This document shows positions 16,795 through 26,446 of a DNA stretch of 52,480 nt, one piece after another. The notes below the pieces were generated by a model. The model did no database searches, had not been told where the DNA came from, and was given only the letters and a program-made list of their open reading frames with translations. The translations under genes and the position numbers were made by a program. How positions within the stretch are numbered: position 1 is the stretch's first letter; each line of letters starts with the position of its first letter. Source of the stretch: Peptococcaceae bacterium (GTDB taxonomy: Bacteria > Bacillota > Peptococcia > DRI-13 > PHAD01); contig JANLFJ010000021.1 in NCBI GenBank assembly GCA_024655825.1, positions 1 to 52,480 of the forward strand, in the 5' to 3' direction.

Positions 16795-17499
16795 TTGAAC
16801 AGCACGCGTGAAGAACAACTGAAAGAACTGCTGGCCGTGGTAAAAGTAAAAAAGACAATCAACCTGGAACTGGTAAACCAGGCCCTCACACATCCTTCCT
16901 ACCTTTACGAAAGCGGCGGCGGCATTGAACACAACCAGCGGCTGGAGTTCCTTGGGGATGCGGTTATAGGGCTGATCATTGCCCAGCATCTCTATGAAAA
17001 ATACCCTGGTAAAACGGAGGGAGAACTCACAAAAATGAGGGCCGCGGTTGTCTGTGAAACGTCACTGGCTGAAGCGGCAAGAGCCTTAAACCTTGGCCGG
17101 TATATCCTGATGGGAAAAGGTGAAGAACAGACTGGTGGGGCGGGCAGGGCTTCCAACCTGGCCGACTGCTTAGAAGCCTTCATCGGGGCGCTTTATCTGA
17201 CCCTTGGCCTTGAAAAAACGAATTATTTCGTCATTTCTCTGCTGAAAACCAGGATAAAAAACGCCGCCAGGGGGTTTTTCGGCGATTATAAAACACAACT
17301 GCAGGAGTATATCCAGCGCAATCCTGAAAACCAAGTCTGTTACAGGATACTGCAGGAAGAAGGACCCGATCATGACAAAACGTTTTACGCCGCGGTTTAT
17401 CTTAATGAAAAAGAGCTGGCCAGGGGAAGGGGCCATACAAAAAAAGAGGCGGAACAGATGGCGGCCTTGCTTGCCCTGAATGCCCTGGGAGCCGAGTGA
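16795..17499 (+). CDS. rnc: Ribonuclease III
   Basis: RNase III cleaves double-stranded RNA in rRNA and mRNA processing. The catalytic signature QRLEFLGDAVIGLI (residues 43-56) and the second acidic motif DCLEAFIGALYL are present, followed by a double-stranded RNA-binding domain (DYKTQLQEYIQRN to KKEAEQMAALLAL). It is 234 residues long. TTG 16795 is used, with AAAGGGG about 10 bases upstream. The stop overlaps the next start (ATGA-type junction), and rnc-smc-ftsY order is common in Firmicutes. Confidence 0.94.
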   Translation: MNSTREEQLKELLAVVKVKKTINLELVNQALTHPSYLYESGGGIEHNQRLEFLGDAVIGLIIAQHLYEKYPGKTEGELTKMRAAVVCETSLAEAARALNLGRYILMGKGEEQTGGAGRASNLADCLEAFIGALYLTLGLEKTNYFVISLLKTRIKNAARGFFGDYKTQLQEYIQRNPENQVCYRILQEEGPDHDKTFYAAVYLNEKELARGRGHTKKEAEQMAALLALNALGAE

Positions 17500-18614
17500 T
17501 GGACAAGTTTCTGGTTGTACCGTTTTTTATTCCCCACGCCGGCTGTCCTTTTACCTGCGTCTTCTGTGACCAGCGGAAAATCAGCGGGGTAAAACACGCC
17601 ATGTCTCCCGTTTCTGTCGCGCCGGTGGTGAAAAAATATTTGCAAACAGTAAAAGAGATTCCCGCGAAGGTGGAAGCGGCTTTTTTCGGCGGCAATTTTA
17701 CCGGACTGCCGCTGGAGGAGCAAAAAAGGTGGCTGGAAGCGGCGGCCGAATTAAAAAGAGCGGGAATAATCACCGGCATTCGCCTTTCCACCCGGCCGGA
17801 CTTTATCGATGAAACGAAGGCGAGGCTACTCAATGAATACGGGGTGACTGCGGTTGAGCTGGGCGTGCAGTCACTGGACGAGGACGTTCTGGAGAAAAGC
17901 TATAGGGGACATACTGCCGCCGACACATCCAAGGCTACAGAAACCCTGAGGAAGTACGGATTTGAGATTATTTACCAGCTGATGCTGGGACTGCCGGGAG
18001 ACAATGCCCGCACGGCCAGAACGACCGCGCTGAAAACAATTTGCTCCAGACCGGACGGAGTGCGCATTTACCCGGCCCTGATTCTTAAAGGGACAACCCT
18101 GGCCTGTTGGTATGAAAAGGGGATTTACAGGCCGTGGAGTCTGGAAGAAACAGTGGAAATAGGCTCGCAGTGGTTCGCCCTGTTTTCATTATACGGTATA
18201 AGAATAATCCGCATGGGACTGCAGGCATCAGAAAACTTAACCCTGGAAAATGATTTGCTGGCCGGTCCGTATCACCCTGCATATGGTGAACTGGTTGAAA
18301 GCCGGCTGTTCTTGAAGCAGTTAACAGAAATATTTTGTCTTGCCGGGTGTCCACCTGGTAAAACGGTGGTCATGTTTAACCCACGCGATATTTCTAAGGT
18401 TGTGGGTCAAAGGAAAGAAAACCTGGCCCACCTAAAAGAAAGATTTCCACACTCAGAGATCGGGCTGGCCAATGATCCCGGTATTCCAGCCGGCGATCTG
18501 GCCCTGATCTACGGCTGGAAAAGGCTTTTTTTGTCAAGAAAGGAGTTTCTGGAAAAATATCGAATAAAAGAAAATGAGTTTTTTGGTGAAAAGGGCGTGA
18601 ACCCGTGTATTTGA
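17499..18614 (+). CDS. Elp3-like radical SAM protein
   Basis: This 371-residue protein has the radical SAM cluster motif CPFTCVFC (CxxxCxxC) at about residues 16-23, a GG-type SAM motif in FFGGNFTGLP, and RLSTRPDFID, VELGVQSLDEDVL and YQLMLGLPGD as in the catalytic half of Elp3 and related oxygen-independent enzymes. It lacks an obvious acetyltransferase domain. The gene is a conserved but uncharacterised neighbour between rnc and smc in clostridia. It starts within the rnc stop codon and overlaps smc by 10 bases, so the three genes are translationally linked. tRNA modification is a reasonable guess, not shown. Confidence 0.82.
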   Translation: MDKFLVVPFFIPHAGCPFTCVFCDQRKISGVKHAMSPVSVAPVVKKYLQTVKEIPAKVEAAFFGGNFTGLPLEEQKRWLEAAAELKRAGIITGIRLSTRPDFIDETKARLLNEYGVTAVELGVQSLDEDVLEKSYRGHTAADTSKATETLRKYGFEIIYQLMLGLPGDNARTARTTALKTICSRPDGVRIYPALILKGTTLACWYEKGIYRPWSLEETVEIGSQWFALFSLYGIRIIRMGLQASENLTLENDLLAGPYHPAYGELVESRLFLKQLTEIFCLAGCPPGKTVVMFNPRDISKVVGQRKENLAHLKERFPHSEIGLANDPGIPAGDLALIYGWKRLFLSRKEFLEKYRIKENEFFGEKGVNPCI

Positions 18615-21600
18615 AAAAGCTGGAGATTCATGGTTTCAAATCGTTTGCCGATAAAACCGTTCTGGAGTTTAAACCAGGTATTACCCTGGTTGTAGGTCCA
18701 AACGGCAGCGGCAAATCGAATATAGCCGATGCCGTTCGCTGGGTTTTGGGAGAACAGAGCGTGAAATCGCTGCGCGGCGGGAAGATGGAAGACGTGATCT
18801 TTGCCGGTAGCGAAAAGAGACGCTCCCTGGGTATGGCGGAAGTATCGCTCACCCTCGACAATTCTTCGGGCCTTTTTCCGCTCGAATTCAACGAGATCAC
18901 GGTAACACGCCGTCTTTACCGGTCTGGAGAAAGCGATTATTTGATTAACCGCGTTCCCTGTCGCCTGCGTGATATTCACGAGCTGTTCATGGATACCGGC
19001 ATAGGCAAGGAAGGGATTTCGATAATTGGCCAGGGAAAAGTGGATGAAATCCTTTCGGTCAGGCCAGAAGAGAGACGCGGCCTGCTCGAGGAGGCGGCAG
19101 GCATCGTCAAATACCGCCACAGGAAGCGGGAAGCCGCCAAAAAACTGGAAGAAACGGAAGCCAGCCTTGTCAGGTTGCGCGATATTGTAAGCGAACTTGA
19201 ATCACAGGAAGAGCCTCTGGCTGAGCAAGCCAAGACGGCTTTACTGTACAGGGATATGAAGAGTGAGCTGGACGGTCTGGAGATTGGCATGCTGGTGGAT
19301 GAGATGGAGACATGCCGTCGCCGCTTGGAAAGCATCGGTAGGAGCCGGCAAAACGAGGAAAAAGAAATTGAACAGGCCCGCACCGAATACTATGAAGCCC
19401 TGTCAAAGGAAGAAAAATACAAACTGCTGCTGCAAAAGCAAGAAGAAAATCTGGCTGTTCAGCAAGAAAGCATTTATGAAGAAAACCTGCGCCTGGAAAA
19501 AAACGAAAGCGAAATGAAGCTCGCAGCGGAACGCATTTCCGATCTCGTCCAGCAGGCAAAGAATTACGGCGGCGAAATCCGGAAATTAAACGAAGAACTG
19601 GAAAGCATGAAAAGCGATTGCGAACATCACAAGGCAGCCGGTGAAGCGCTCGGCAAGTCCCTGGAAGAAGCGCGGGAAAAGCTTAGACAGTATGAGGATT
19701 ATCTATCCGGCGATTCCCTGGAAGAACAGGGCCTTGCACAAAGATTGGACGAGTTGAAAACTGAACACTTCGAGTTTTTGCAGGAAGAAACAAGAATAAA
19801 CAATGAGATAAACAGCGTAAAACAACGGCTGTCACTGCTGGAAAGGCACGAAGAACAGCTTAGGGATAAAGAGAAACAACTGGTATCGGGGCTTGATTCA
19901 ATCAAAAACAGGGCAGACGAATTGGAAAGTGAAGCCGGCGAATTCTCGGCAAGGCAGCTTTTCCTGGAGAAGCAGCTGGCCGAAAGCGAGATGCATTACC
20001 GCGAAGAAGAGAAAAAGTATAAACAGATCCAGCAAAGAATTCGCGGCCTGCTGGATGAAAAGAACAGCATCGCAGCCCGCCAGAGGGTTTTCAGCGAAAT
20101 GGAAAGAGAGGGGCAGGGCTACGGGCAAGGGGTCAGGGAAATACTGCTCCAAAAGGCCAGGGGCGGTTTCGAGCAAATCGTGGGCACGGTGGCCCAGGTA
20201 ATAAGCGTTCCCAAGGAATATGAACTGGCCGTTGAAGTTGCGCTGGGAAGCGCACTCCAGCACCTGATCGCGGAAAATGAAGACGCTGCGGAAAAAGCTG
20301 TCGAATGGCTCAAAAATAACGATAAAGGAAGGGCCACCTTCTTGCCCCTAACCACTGTAAAGGGAACGACAGCCGCCGAAAAGCCGCCGCAGGAAGAAGG
20401 AGTGGTGGGATTATTAAGCGAGATCGTCCAATATGAAAAAAGGTTCAAAGGGATTATGGATTTCCTGCTGGGACGTGTTTGGCTGATAAAAGACCTTTCA
20501 ACCGCCATAAAACAGGCCAGAGCAATCGGCTTTCGCTGCCGCATGGTCACTCTGGACGGGCAGCTTGTCAACACCGGAGGTTCAATTACCGGCGGCAGCG
20601 TAAAAGCAAACGCCAGCGGCATCTTAAGCCGAAAACGCGCTGTCGGGGAGCTTGAGTCGGCCATAGAAATGCTCAGGCAGGAAATTGAACAGGCTGAAAA
20701 AGAAGCGGAAGAACAAGCTGCCGTTGTTGCGGCATCCGAGGAAAGAATCGCGAAACTTAAAGCAGACCTTCAGGAACTGATCATTAAGAAAACGGAGAAC
20801 TTAAAAACGCAGGAAAGGTGGAAGGCCGATCACGAGCGCTGCCAGACAGAACTGGAGACGGTCAGGTGGCAGCTTGCCGAAACAACGGAAGAAAAAGCCG
20901 GTTTCCAGAAGAGCATTAACGAGGCGGAAGAAAGAAGCAATGAATTGAAAAAGCTGATCGTAGAGATAAACAATGAATTGTTGACCTTGCAGGATGAGGT
21001 GAAAAAGAAACAGAGCGAAAGATTGAAAAAGAACGAGAAACTGACCCAACTGCGCATTGAAGCAGCGACGATAGAAGAAAAGATGGCTTCTTTCCAGAAG
21101 GAAAACAGCTACCTGTCAAACAGGCTGAAACAAATTAAACAGCATAAAGAGGAAAAGGAAACAGTCCAGGCGGAACTTAAAGAAAAGAAAATGGAGCTTG
21201 AAAAAACGTTAAATTCTCTGGAGTACGAGAAAGAGAGAATATTATTGAGCTTAAGAGAGAAAGAAAAACAGCTGGAGAAAATGAAAGCAAAAAAATACCA
21301 GTTGCAGGAAGAACTAAGCAGAATCGAGCGGGAAGCGAAGGAAAAAAGCGCTTGGATGAAGGAAAAGGAAGAAAAACTGCACCAGTATGAACTACAGCAG
21401 TCAAAATACGAGACATCCCTGGAAGCGGTGGCGAGCCGCCTCAATGAACAGTACGGGCTGACCTGCGAAGAAGCCAAAGAAAAAAGCACGTCTATTCTGG
21501 ACAAGCGTTCCTCGCAACAAAGGATAAGCTGGTTGAAGGAAGAAATATCAGCCCTTGGACAGGTCAATACCGGAGCCATAGAAGAATACGGCCGTCTAAA

Positions 21601-22168
21601 AGAAAGGCTTGATTTCCTGACCGGGCAGATAAACGACATGACCGGGGCCAAGGAAAGACTTGAGCAGGTAATAAAAGAAATGGACCAGATCATGACCAGG
21701 CGGTTTAAAGAAACCTTTGCCCTTGTTGACAAGTACTTTCAGGAGATGTTTTCCCGCCTGTTCGGGGGTGGCCGGGCCCAGCTTTTGCTTACTGATGCCG
21801 AGAGCCTGCTTGAAGCCGGCGTTGAGATTGTGGTCCAGCCCCCGGGTAAAAAATCGCAGCACCTTTCTCTTTTATCGGGCGGAGAAAAATCCTTGACAGC
21901 CATCGCCTTGCTCATGGCCGTTCTTAAAGTGAAACCGAGCCCTTTTTGCGTGCTCGACGAGATCGAGTCAAACCTTGATGAATCAAATGTGGCCGGCTTC
22001 GCCCAGTTGCTCAAGGAATTCTCCACCGATACGCAGTTTATCGTCATCTCCCACCGCAAGGGAACGATGGAGATTGCCCATGTCTTATACGGCGTCACTA
22101 TTGAGGAAACCGGGGTATCCAGCCTGGTTTCAGTAAAACTGGAAGATGCCAAAAAAGAGGCCAGTTAA
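18605..22168 (+). CDS. smc: Chromosome segregation ATPase SMC
   Basis: SMC is the condensin subunit that compacts and separates chromosomes, with ScpA and ScpB. The 1187-residue protein has Walker A (GPNGSGKSN, residues 34-42), two long coiled coils, a hinge with GGSITGGSVKANASG near residue 660, the ABC signature LSGGEKSLTAIALLMAV and Walker B FCVLDEIESNLDESN. The usual LDEVDAALD wording is changed to LDEIESNLD. The GTG start at 18605 overlaps the radical SAM gene. Its high Glu/Lys content explains the many long but meaningless frames on the opposite strand. Confidence 0.96.
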   Translation: MYLKKLEIHGFKSFADKTVLEFKPGITLVVGPNGSGKSNIADAVRWVLGEQSVKSLRGGKMEDVIFAGSEKRRSLGMAEVSLTLDNSSGLFPLEFNEITVTRRLYRSGESDYLINRVPCRLRDIHELFMDTGIGKEGISIIGQGKVDEILSVRPEERRGLLEEAAGIVKYRHRKREAAKKLEETEASLVRLRDIVSELESQEEPLAEQAKTALLYRDMKSELDGLEIGMLVDEMETCRRRLESIGRSRQNEEKEIEQARTEYYEALSKEEKYKLLLQKQEENLAVQQESIYEENLRLEKNESEMKLAAERISDLVQQAKNYGGEIRKLNEELESMKSDCEHHKAAGEALGKSLEEAREKLRQYEDYLSGDSLEEQGLAQRLDELKTEHFEFLQEETRINNEINSVKQRLSLLERHEEQLRDKEKQLVSGLDSIKNRADELESEAGEFSARQLFLEKQLAESEMHYREEEKKYKQIQQRIRGLLDEKNSIAARQRVFSEMEREGQGYGQGVREILLQKARGGFEQIVGTVAQVISVPKEYELAVEVALGSALQHLIAENEDAAEKAVEWLKNNDKGRATFLPLTTVKGTTAAEKPPQEEGVVGLLSEIVQYEKRFKGIMDFLLGRVWLIKDLSTAIKQARAIGFRCRMVTLDGQLVNTGGSITGGSVKANASGILSRKRAVGELESAIEMLRQEIEQAEKEAEEQAAVVAASEERIAKLKADLQELIIKKTENLKTQERWKADHERCQTELETVRWQLAETTEEKAGFQKSINEAEERSNELKKLIVEINNELLTLQDEVKKKQSERLKKNEKLTQLRIEAATIEEKMASFQKENSYLSNRLKQIKQHKEEKETVQAELKEKKMELEKTLNSLEYEKERILLSLREKEKQLEKMKAKKYQLQEELSRIEREAKEKSAWMKEKEEKLHQYELQQSKYETSLEAVASRLNEQYGLTCEEAKEKSTSILDKRSSQQRISWLKEEISALGQVNTGAIEEYGRLKERLDFLTGQINDMTGAKERLEQVIKEMDQIMTRRFKETFALVDKYFQEMFSRLFGGGRAQLLLTDAESLLEAGVEIVVQPPGKKSQHLSLLSGGEKSLTAIALLMAVLKVKPSPFCVLDEIESNLDESNVAGFAQLLKEFSTDTQFIVISHRKGTMEIAHVLYGVTIEETGVSSLVSVKLEDAKKEAS

Positions 22169-22231
22169 ACTTAAATATCGGCGAGCGCAGTGAGGAAAAA
22201 TACTTTTTAAAATGCCGCGGGGAGGACAGCG

Positions 22232-23143
22232 ATGAATATCTTTGATCAGGTTGCCGGCGGGCTTGCCAAAACCAAACGAGCATTTTTCGATAAAGTTGCA
22301 GGACTCCTGACAGGTGTAAAACCCATTGACGAGGAACTGTTTGAAAAACTGGAAGAAGCCTTAATCGGGGCTGATGTTGGTGTGGCCACCTCATTAAAAC
22401 TCGTCGGGAATATCAGAAAAAAAGCCGGCGAAAAAAAACTGCGCGAAGCACATGAGCTGCGCGCAGTGCTGGAAGAAGAAATCAAGCGTATGCTGGCCGA
22501 AGGCGACCATGAACTTCACCTGGACAAAAACGCCCTCAACGTCATCCTCATGGTGGGAGTGAACGGCACCGGGAAAACAACGTCCATCGGCAAACTGGGT
22601 TACAGGTTGAAGAAGGAAGGATACAGCGTCATGGCGGCGGCAGGCGATACTTTCAGGGCCGCAGCCATTGAGCAGCTGCAGGTCTGGTGCCAGAGGAGCG
22701 GTATTGACCTGATTAAACACAATGAAGGCGCAGACCCGGCGGCAGTTGTTTACGATGCCCTGCAGGCCGCCAGGTCGCGAAAAATTGAAGTACTGCTTGT
22801 TGATACCGCCGGACGGCTGCAGACAAAAACAAACCTGATGGAAGAATTAAAAAAGATGCGGAGAGTCATCGCCAGGGAATGCCCGGGGGCACCCCAGGAA
22901 GTGCTGCTGACGCTTGACGCCGCAACCGGGCAGAATGCTCTTTCCCAGGCCAAGCTCTTCAGCGAGGCGGTTACAGTTACAGGCGTAATTCTCACCAAAC
23001 TGGACGGAACGGCCAGGGGAGGCGTAATCCTTGGAATACAGGATGAATACAAGCTTCCCGTAAAATTCATCGGGACCGGCGAAAAAATCGCGGACCTGGA
23101 AAAGTTCGTGCCGGAAAACTTCAGCAGGGCATTGCTCAGCTGA
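22232..23143 (+). CDS. ftsY: Signal recognition particle receptor FtsY
   Basis: FtsY is the membrane-associated GTPase that receives ribosome-SRP complexes. The protein is 303 residues: a short N domain, then the G domain with GVNGTGKTTSIGKLGY (G1), DTFRAAAIEQL, VDTAGRLQTKTNLMEEL (G3), TKLDGTARGG (G4) and GTGEKIADLEKF. The acidic A domain of proteobacterial FtsY is absent, as usual in Firmicutes. ATG 22232 follows GGGGAGG. Confidence 0.95.
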   Translation: MNIFDQVAGGLAKTKRAFFDKVAGLLTGVKPIDEELFEKLEEALIGADVGVATSLKLVGNIRKKAGEKKLREAHELRAVLEEEIKRMLAEGDHELHLDKNALNVILMVGVNGTGKTTSIGKLGYRLKKEGYSVMAAAGDTFRAAAIEQLQVWCQRSGIDLIKHNEGADPAAVVYDALQAARSRKIEVLLVDTAGRLQTKTNLMEELKKMRRVIARECPGAPQEVLLTLDAATGQNALSQAKLFSEAVTVTGVILTKLDGTARGGVILGIQDEYKLPVKFIGTGEKIADLEKFVPENFSRALLS

Positions 23144-23184
23144 GCGAGGAAAAACCGTTTATTCTTTAAGGAAGGATGAGGCAA

Positions 23185-23979
23185 ATGGCCAGGGCAGATC
23201 TCGCCGTCATTGGCGGCACCGGCGTATACAGAGCAGATATGCTGGAAAAGACAATGGAAATCGAGGTGGAGACAAGTTACGGCAGGGTAAACCTATTGAA
23301 AGGCAGTTTAAAAGGAAGGGAGATCGCCTTTTTGGCCAGGCACGGCAAAGGGCATACCGTCCCGCCCCACCTTATTGATTACCGGGCCAACATTTGCGCC
23401 CTGAAAAACCTGGGCGTCAAACGCATCATCGCCACTGCGGCTGTCGGCTCGCTTAATGAAAACATGAAACCGCTTGATTTTGTTATAGTTGACCAGTTCC
23501 TCGACTTTACCAAAGGCCGGAAATTCACGTTTTACGAAGGAGGAGAAAAAGGAGTCCTTCATGTGGACATGACCGAACCATACTGCCGTGAAGCCGGCAG
23601 TTTCATTTACGACCAGGCCAAGGCGCTGGATTTGCCCGTTCACTTGGGCGGCTGCTATGTGGCCACGGAAGGGCCGCGTTTTGAAACCCCGGCCGAGATC
23701 AGGATGTTTAAACTGCTGGGAGGTGATGTGGTGGGAATGACCGGTGTGCCCGAAGTGGTTCTTGCCCGCGAGGCCGGGATGTGTTATGCAGCAATAGCCA
23801 TGGTCACAAACTTTGCGGCCGGCATCTCGCCAGCAGCCTTATCGCACGGCGAAGTGGTGGAAGCAGTGAAAAAAATAAATTCAAATATATCCCGCCTGAT
23901 CATGTCCGTCCTGGAAAGCATCCCGCTTGACACGGGCTGCAGGTGCAAACTGGGCCCGGAAGAAGCCGGCAAACTGTAG
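23185..23979 (+). CDS. mtnP: Methylthioadenosine/methylthioinosine phosphorylase
   Basis: This MTAP-type phosphorylase splits a methylthio-nucleoside into a purine base and methylthioribose-1-phosphate. Motifs include VIGGTGVY near the N-terminus, FLARHGKGHTVPPHLIDYRAN, TAAVGSLNENMKPLDFVIVDQFLDFT, YVATEGPRFETPAEIRMF and GMTGVPEVVLAREAGM. The base-binding segment reads MVTNFAAGIS (N209), whereas adenine-specific MTAPs have Asp there (ATDYDCW in the human enzyme). Asn is typical of 6-oxopurine enzymes, so methylthioinosine may be the substrate. ATG 23185 is preferred for spacing from AAGGAAGG; ATG 23176 is the alternative. It heads a three-gene salvage operon. Confidence 0.9.
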   Translation: MARADLAVIGGTGVYRADMLEKTMEIEVETSYGRVNLLKGSLKGREIAFLARHGKGHTVPPHLIDYRANICALKNLGVKRIIATAAVGSLNENMKPLDFVIVDQFLDFTKGRKFTFYEGGEKGVLHVDMTEPYCREAGSFIYDQAKALDLPVHLGGCYVATEGPRFETPAEIRMFKLLGGDVVGMTGVPEVVLAREAGMCYAAIAMVTNFAAGISPAALSHGEVVEAVKKINSNISRLIMSVLESIPLDTGCRCKLGPEEAGKL

Positions 23980-23987
23980 GTGAAAAA

Positions 23988-25049
23988 ATGTTAAAGGCTC
24001 TTGCATATGAACACGGCAAACTGCTGCTCCTTGACCAGACCCTCCTGCCGTTCGAAAAACGGTACGTGACCTGCACAACGCCGGAAGAAACAGCGGAGGC
24101 CATTATATCGATGAAAGTGAGGGGTGCGCCGGCTATCGGGGTCGCAGCGGCCTATGGAATTGTTCTTGCCGCTCGGATGTATGAAGGAGATGATCGGGCA
24201 GTCCTGGATCACAGGCTCCTTAAAGCAAGCGAGATACTGGCGGCAACCAGACCGACGGCTGTTAACCTCTTTTGGGCAATCGAACGCATGGCCGCGCTCC
24301 GGGAACAGAACCCGCACCTTTCAGTAAAAGAATTAAAGCTCCTCTTGGAAAAAGAAGCCCTGAACATCGAAAAGGAAGACCTTGAACGAAACAAGCGCCT
24401 AGCGGTTTTGGGAAGCGAACTTATCGGAAAAAAGGCCAACGTTTTAACCCACTGCAACGCCGGGGCGCTGGCGACAGCCGGTTACGGCACAGCGCTTGGC
24501 ATCATCAGGGCCGCCTGGGAAAAAGGTAAACAAGTCCATGTGTTTGCCGGTGAGACCAGGCCGCTGCTGCAGGGAGCAAGGCTCACAACCTGGGAACTAA
24601 TGGAAGATAACATACCGGTAACATTAATCACGGACAGCATGGCCGGCTACCTCATGCAACAGGGGAAAATTGACCTGGTTGTAGTTGGAGCCGATCGGAT
24701 TGCCGCCAACGGCGACACAGCCAATAAGATCGGCACATACAGCCTGGCGGTTTTAGCTAATTATCACGGTATTCCTTTTTACGTCGCTGCGCCGTATTCC
24801 ACACTTGACATGAGCATAAAGTCTGGGGCGGAAATACCCATCGAAGAGCGCGGCCATAATGAAGTCAAATTTTTCGGCAGTGTCCAGGTTGCGCCTGGGG
24901 AGGCAAACGTCTGCAACCCGGCTTTCGACGTTACGCCGTCGCGGCTGATAACGGCTATAATATCAGACTGCGGGATTGCATGGCCGCCTTACACGGAAAG
25001 TATCAAAATGCTCTATGAAAAAGAAATGGAGAGGAGAAAAAGGATATGA
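23988..25049 (+). CDS. mtnA: Methylthioribose-1-phosphate isomerase
   Basis: MtnA converts methylthioribose-1-phosphate to methylthioribulose-1-phosphate. The 353-residue protein is eIF2B-like and has VRGAPAIGVAAAYGIVLAA, the catalytic Cys in THCNAGALATAGYGTALG, the catalytic Asp in VGADRIAANGDTANKIGTY, and FDVTPSRLITAIISDCG near the C-terminus. ATG 23988 lies 8 bases behind mtnP. Its end overlaps the deaminase gene by 4 bases (ATGA). No MtnB/MtnC/MtnD genes follow, so the later oxygen-dependent Met salvage is not encoded here. Confidence 0.93.
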   Translation: MLKALAYEHGKLLLLDQTLLPFEKRYVTCTTPEETAEAIISMKVRGAPAIGVAAAYGIVLAARMYEGDDRAVLDHRLLKASEILAATRPTAVNLFWAIERMAALREQNPHLSVKELKLLLEKEALNIEKEDLERNKRLAVLGSELIGKKANVLTHCNAGALATAGYGTALGIIRAAWEKGKQVHVFAGETRPLLQGARLTTWELMEDNIPVTLITDSMAGYLMQQGKIDLVVVGADRIAANGDTANKIGTYSLAVLANYHGIPFYVAAPYSTLDMSIKSGAEIPIEERGHNEVKFFGSVQVAPGEANVCNPAFDVTPSRLITAIISDCGIAWPPYTESIKMLYEKEMERRKRI

Positions 25050-26350
25050 GCAGGCTGCTCATCAAAAATGCCCTTGTTGTTCCCTGCGCGGTGGAAGAAA
25101 AGGAGAATCCCTGGTTCTTCGGTGATGTTGCGGTGGATAACAATATTATCAGGGAAACGGGCAAAGACCTGCATGAAAAATACCCCGGTTGGGAGCTTAT
25201 TGATGCCAGGGACTGCCTTGTTATGCCGGGGTTTATCAACTGTCATACACACGCAGCCATGACCATGCTCCGCAGTTATGCCGACGACCTGCCGCTGATG
25301 GAATGGCTTTCTCAAAAAATATGGCCCCGGGAAGCCCACCTCAATGAAGAGGACATCTACTGGGGGACGCTTCTTTCCATCCTGGAAATGATTAAATCGG
25401 GAACAACCTGCTTTGCCGATATGTATTTTTTCATGGACAGGGTTGCGCAGGCCGTGGAAGAGTCGGGTATCCGGGCCTCGTTGTCCAGAGGGATGATTGG
25501 TTTTGGCGATAAAGCCGAACTCAGTTTGCGTGAAAGCGAGGAATTTGTAAAAACCTGGCATGGCAGGGCAGACGGCAGGATAACCTGCCTGCTCGGCCCA
25601 CACGCGCCATACACCTGCCCTCCCGCATACCTCAAAGAGGTTATGACCTTGGCCGATTCGCTGGGAGTGGGACTGCATATCCACCTGGCCGAAACCGTCT
25701 CGGAAGTGACTGATATTGAAAAACAGTACGGCCTTAGACCCATCAGTCTTATGGACTCGCTCGGTTTTTTTCAAGGCAGGCATGTCCTGGCGGCACACTG
25801 TGTTCACCTATCGGAGGAAGAAATGGATATTCTGGCCTGTCGCAGGGTTGGAGTAGCTCATAACCCTGAAAGCAACATGAAGCTGGCCAGCGGCATTGCC
25901 CCGGTCCCTCAGCTTTTGAAAAAAGGGGTTGTTGTTGGATTGGGAACGGACGGAGCAGCCAGCAATAACAACCTTGATATGTTGGAAGAAATGAGGACCT
26001 GCGCCCTGCTGCACAAGGTCTCCACACTAGATCCAACCGTCCTCCCGTCATTTGAGGTGCTCAAGATGGCTACCACCAACGGGGCCAGGGTACTTGGCCT
26101 GGATAAACTTGGTGCCGTCAAGCCAGGATACAAAGCGGATCTCATTATCTTGGACCTCCACAGGCCACACCTTATGCCCATGCACGACCCAGTCGCCAAT
26201 ATCGTTTATGCGGCGCAGTCATCGGATGTACGTACCGTGATTATTAACGGAAAATTGGTGATGAAAGACCGCCAGGTTTTAACCCTTGACGAGGAAAGAA
26301 TATTGTACCAGGCCCAGCTGCGCGGTCAGGACCTGGTGAGACGCCAGTAA
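25046..26350 (+). CDS. mtaD: 5-Methylthioadenosine / S-adenosylhomocysteine deaminase
   Basis: This zinc amidohydrolase (434 residues) deaminates MTA and S-adenosylhomocysteine to the inosine forms. Metal ligands are visible in NCHTHAAMTML (HxH), LHIHLAET, AAHCVHLSEEE and GTDGAASNNNLDMLEEM. The C-terminus shows the usual amidohydrolase closing GAVKPGYKADLIILDL. Translation is coupled to mtnA. With the Asn-type phosphorylase upstream, the operon suggests the route MTA to MTI to MTR-1-P plus hypoxanthine. Confidence 0.92.
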   Translation: MSRLLIKNALVVPCAVEEKENPWFFGDVAVDNNIIRETGKDLHEKYPGWELIDARDCLVMPGFINCHTHAAMTMLRSYADDLPLMEWLSQKIWPREAHLNEEDIYWGTLLSILEMIKSGTTCFADMYFFMDRVAQAVEESGIRASLSRGMIGFGDKAELSLRESEEFVKTWHGRADGRITCLLGPHAPYTCPPAYLKEVMTLADSLGVGLHIHLAETVSEVTDIEKQYGLRPISLMDSLGFFQGRHVLAAHCVHLSEEEMDILACRRVGVAHNPESNMKLASGIAPVPQLLKKGVVVGLGTDGAASNNNLDMLEEMRTCALLHKVSTLDPTVLPSFEVLKMATTNGARVLGLDKLGAVKPGYKADLIILDLHRPHLMPMHDPVANIVYAAQSSDVRTVIINGKLVMKDRQVLTLDEERILYQAQLRGQDLVRRQ

Positions 26351-26378
26351 TAACAGCAGTGGTATGCTGTTATTATTT
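26348..26378 (+). terminator. Intrinsic terminator after mtaD
   Basis: TAATAACAGCA (26348-26358) pairs exactly with TGCTGTTATTA (26365-26375), then T residues. It overlaps the mtaD stop codon. Confidence 0.8.
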
Positions 26379-26446
26379 ACCAATAATAATCCTCCGAAAA
26401 AATAAAATAATAGAATTAGAATCACCAAAAAACAGGAGGTGTCAAT

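Noticed and set aside
20119-21732. Long open frames on the minus strand inside smc
   Set aside because: They are rich in Ser, Leu and Phe, mirror the Glu/Lys-rich coiled coil of smc and lack ribosome sites or motifs.
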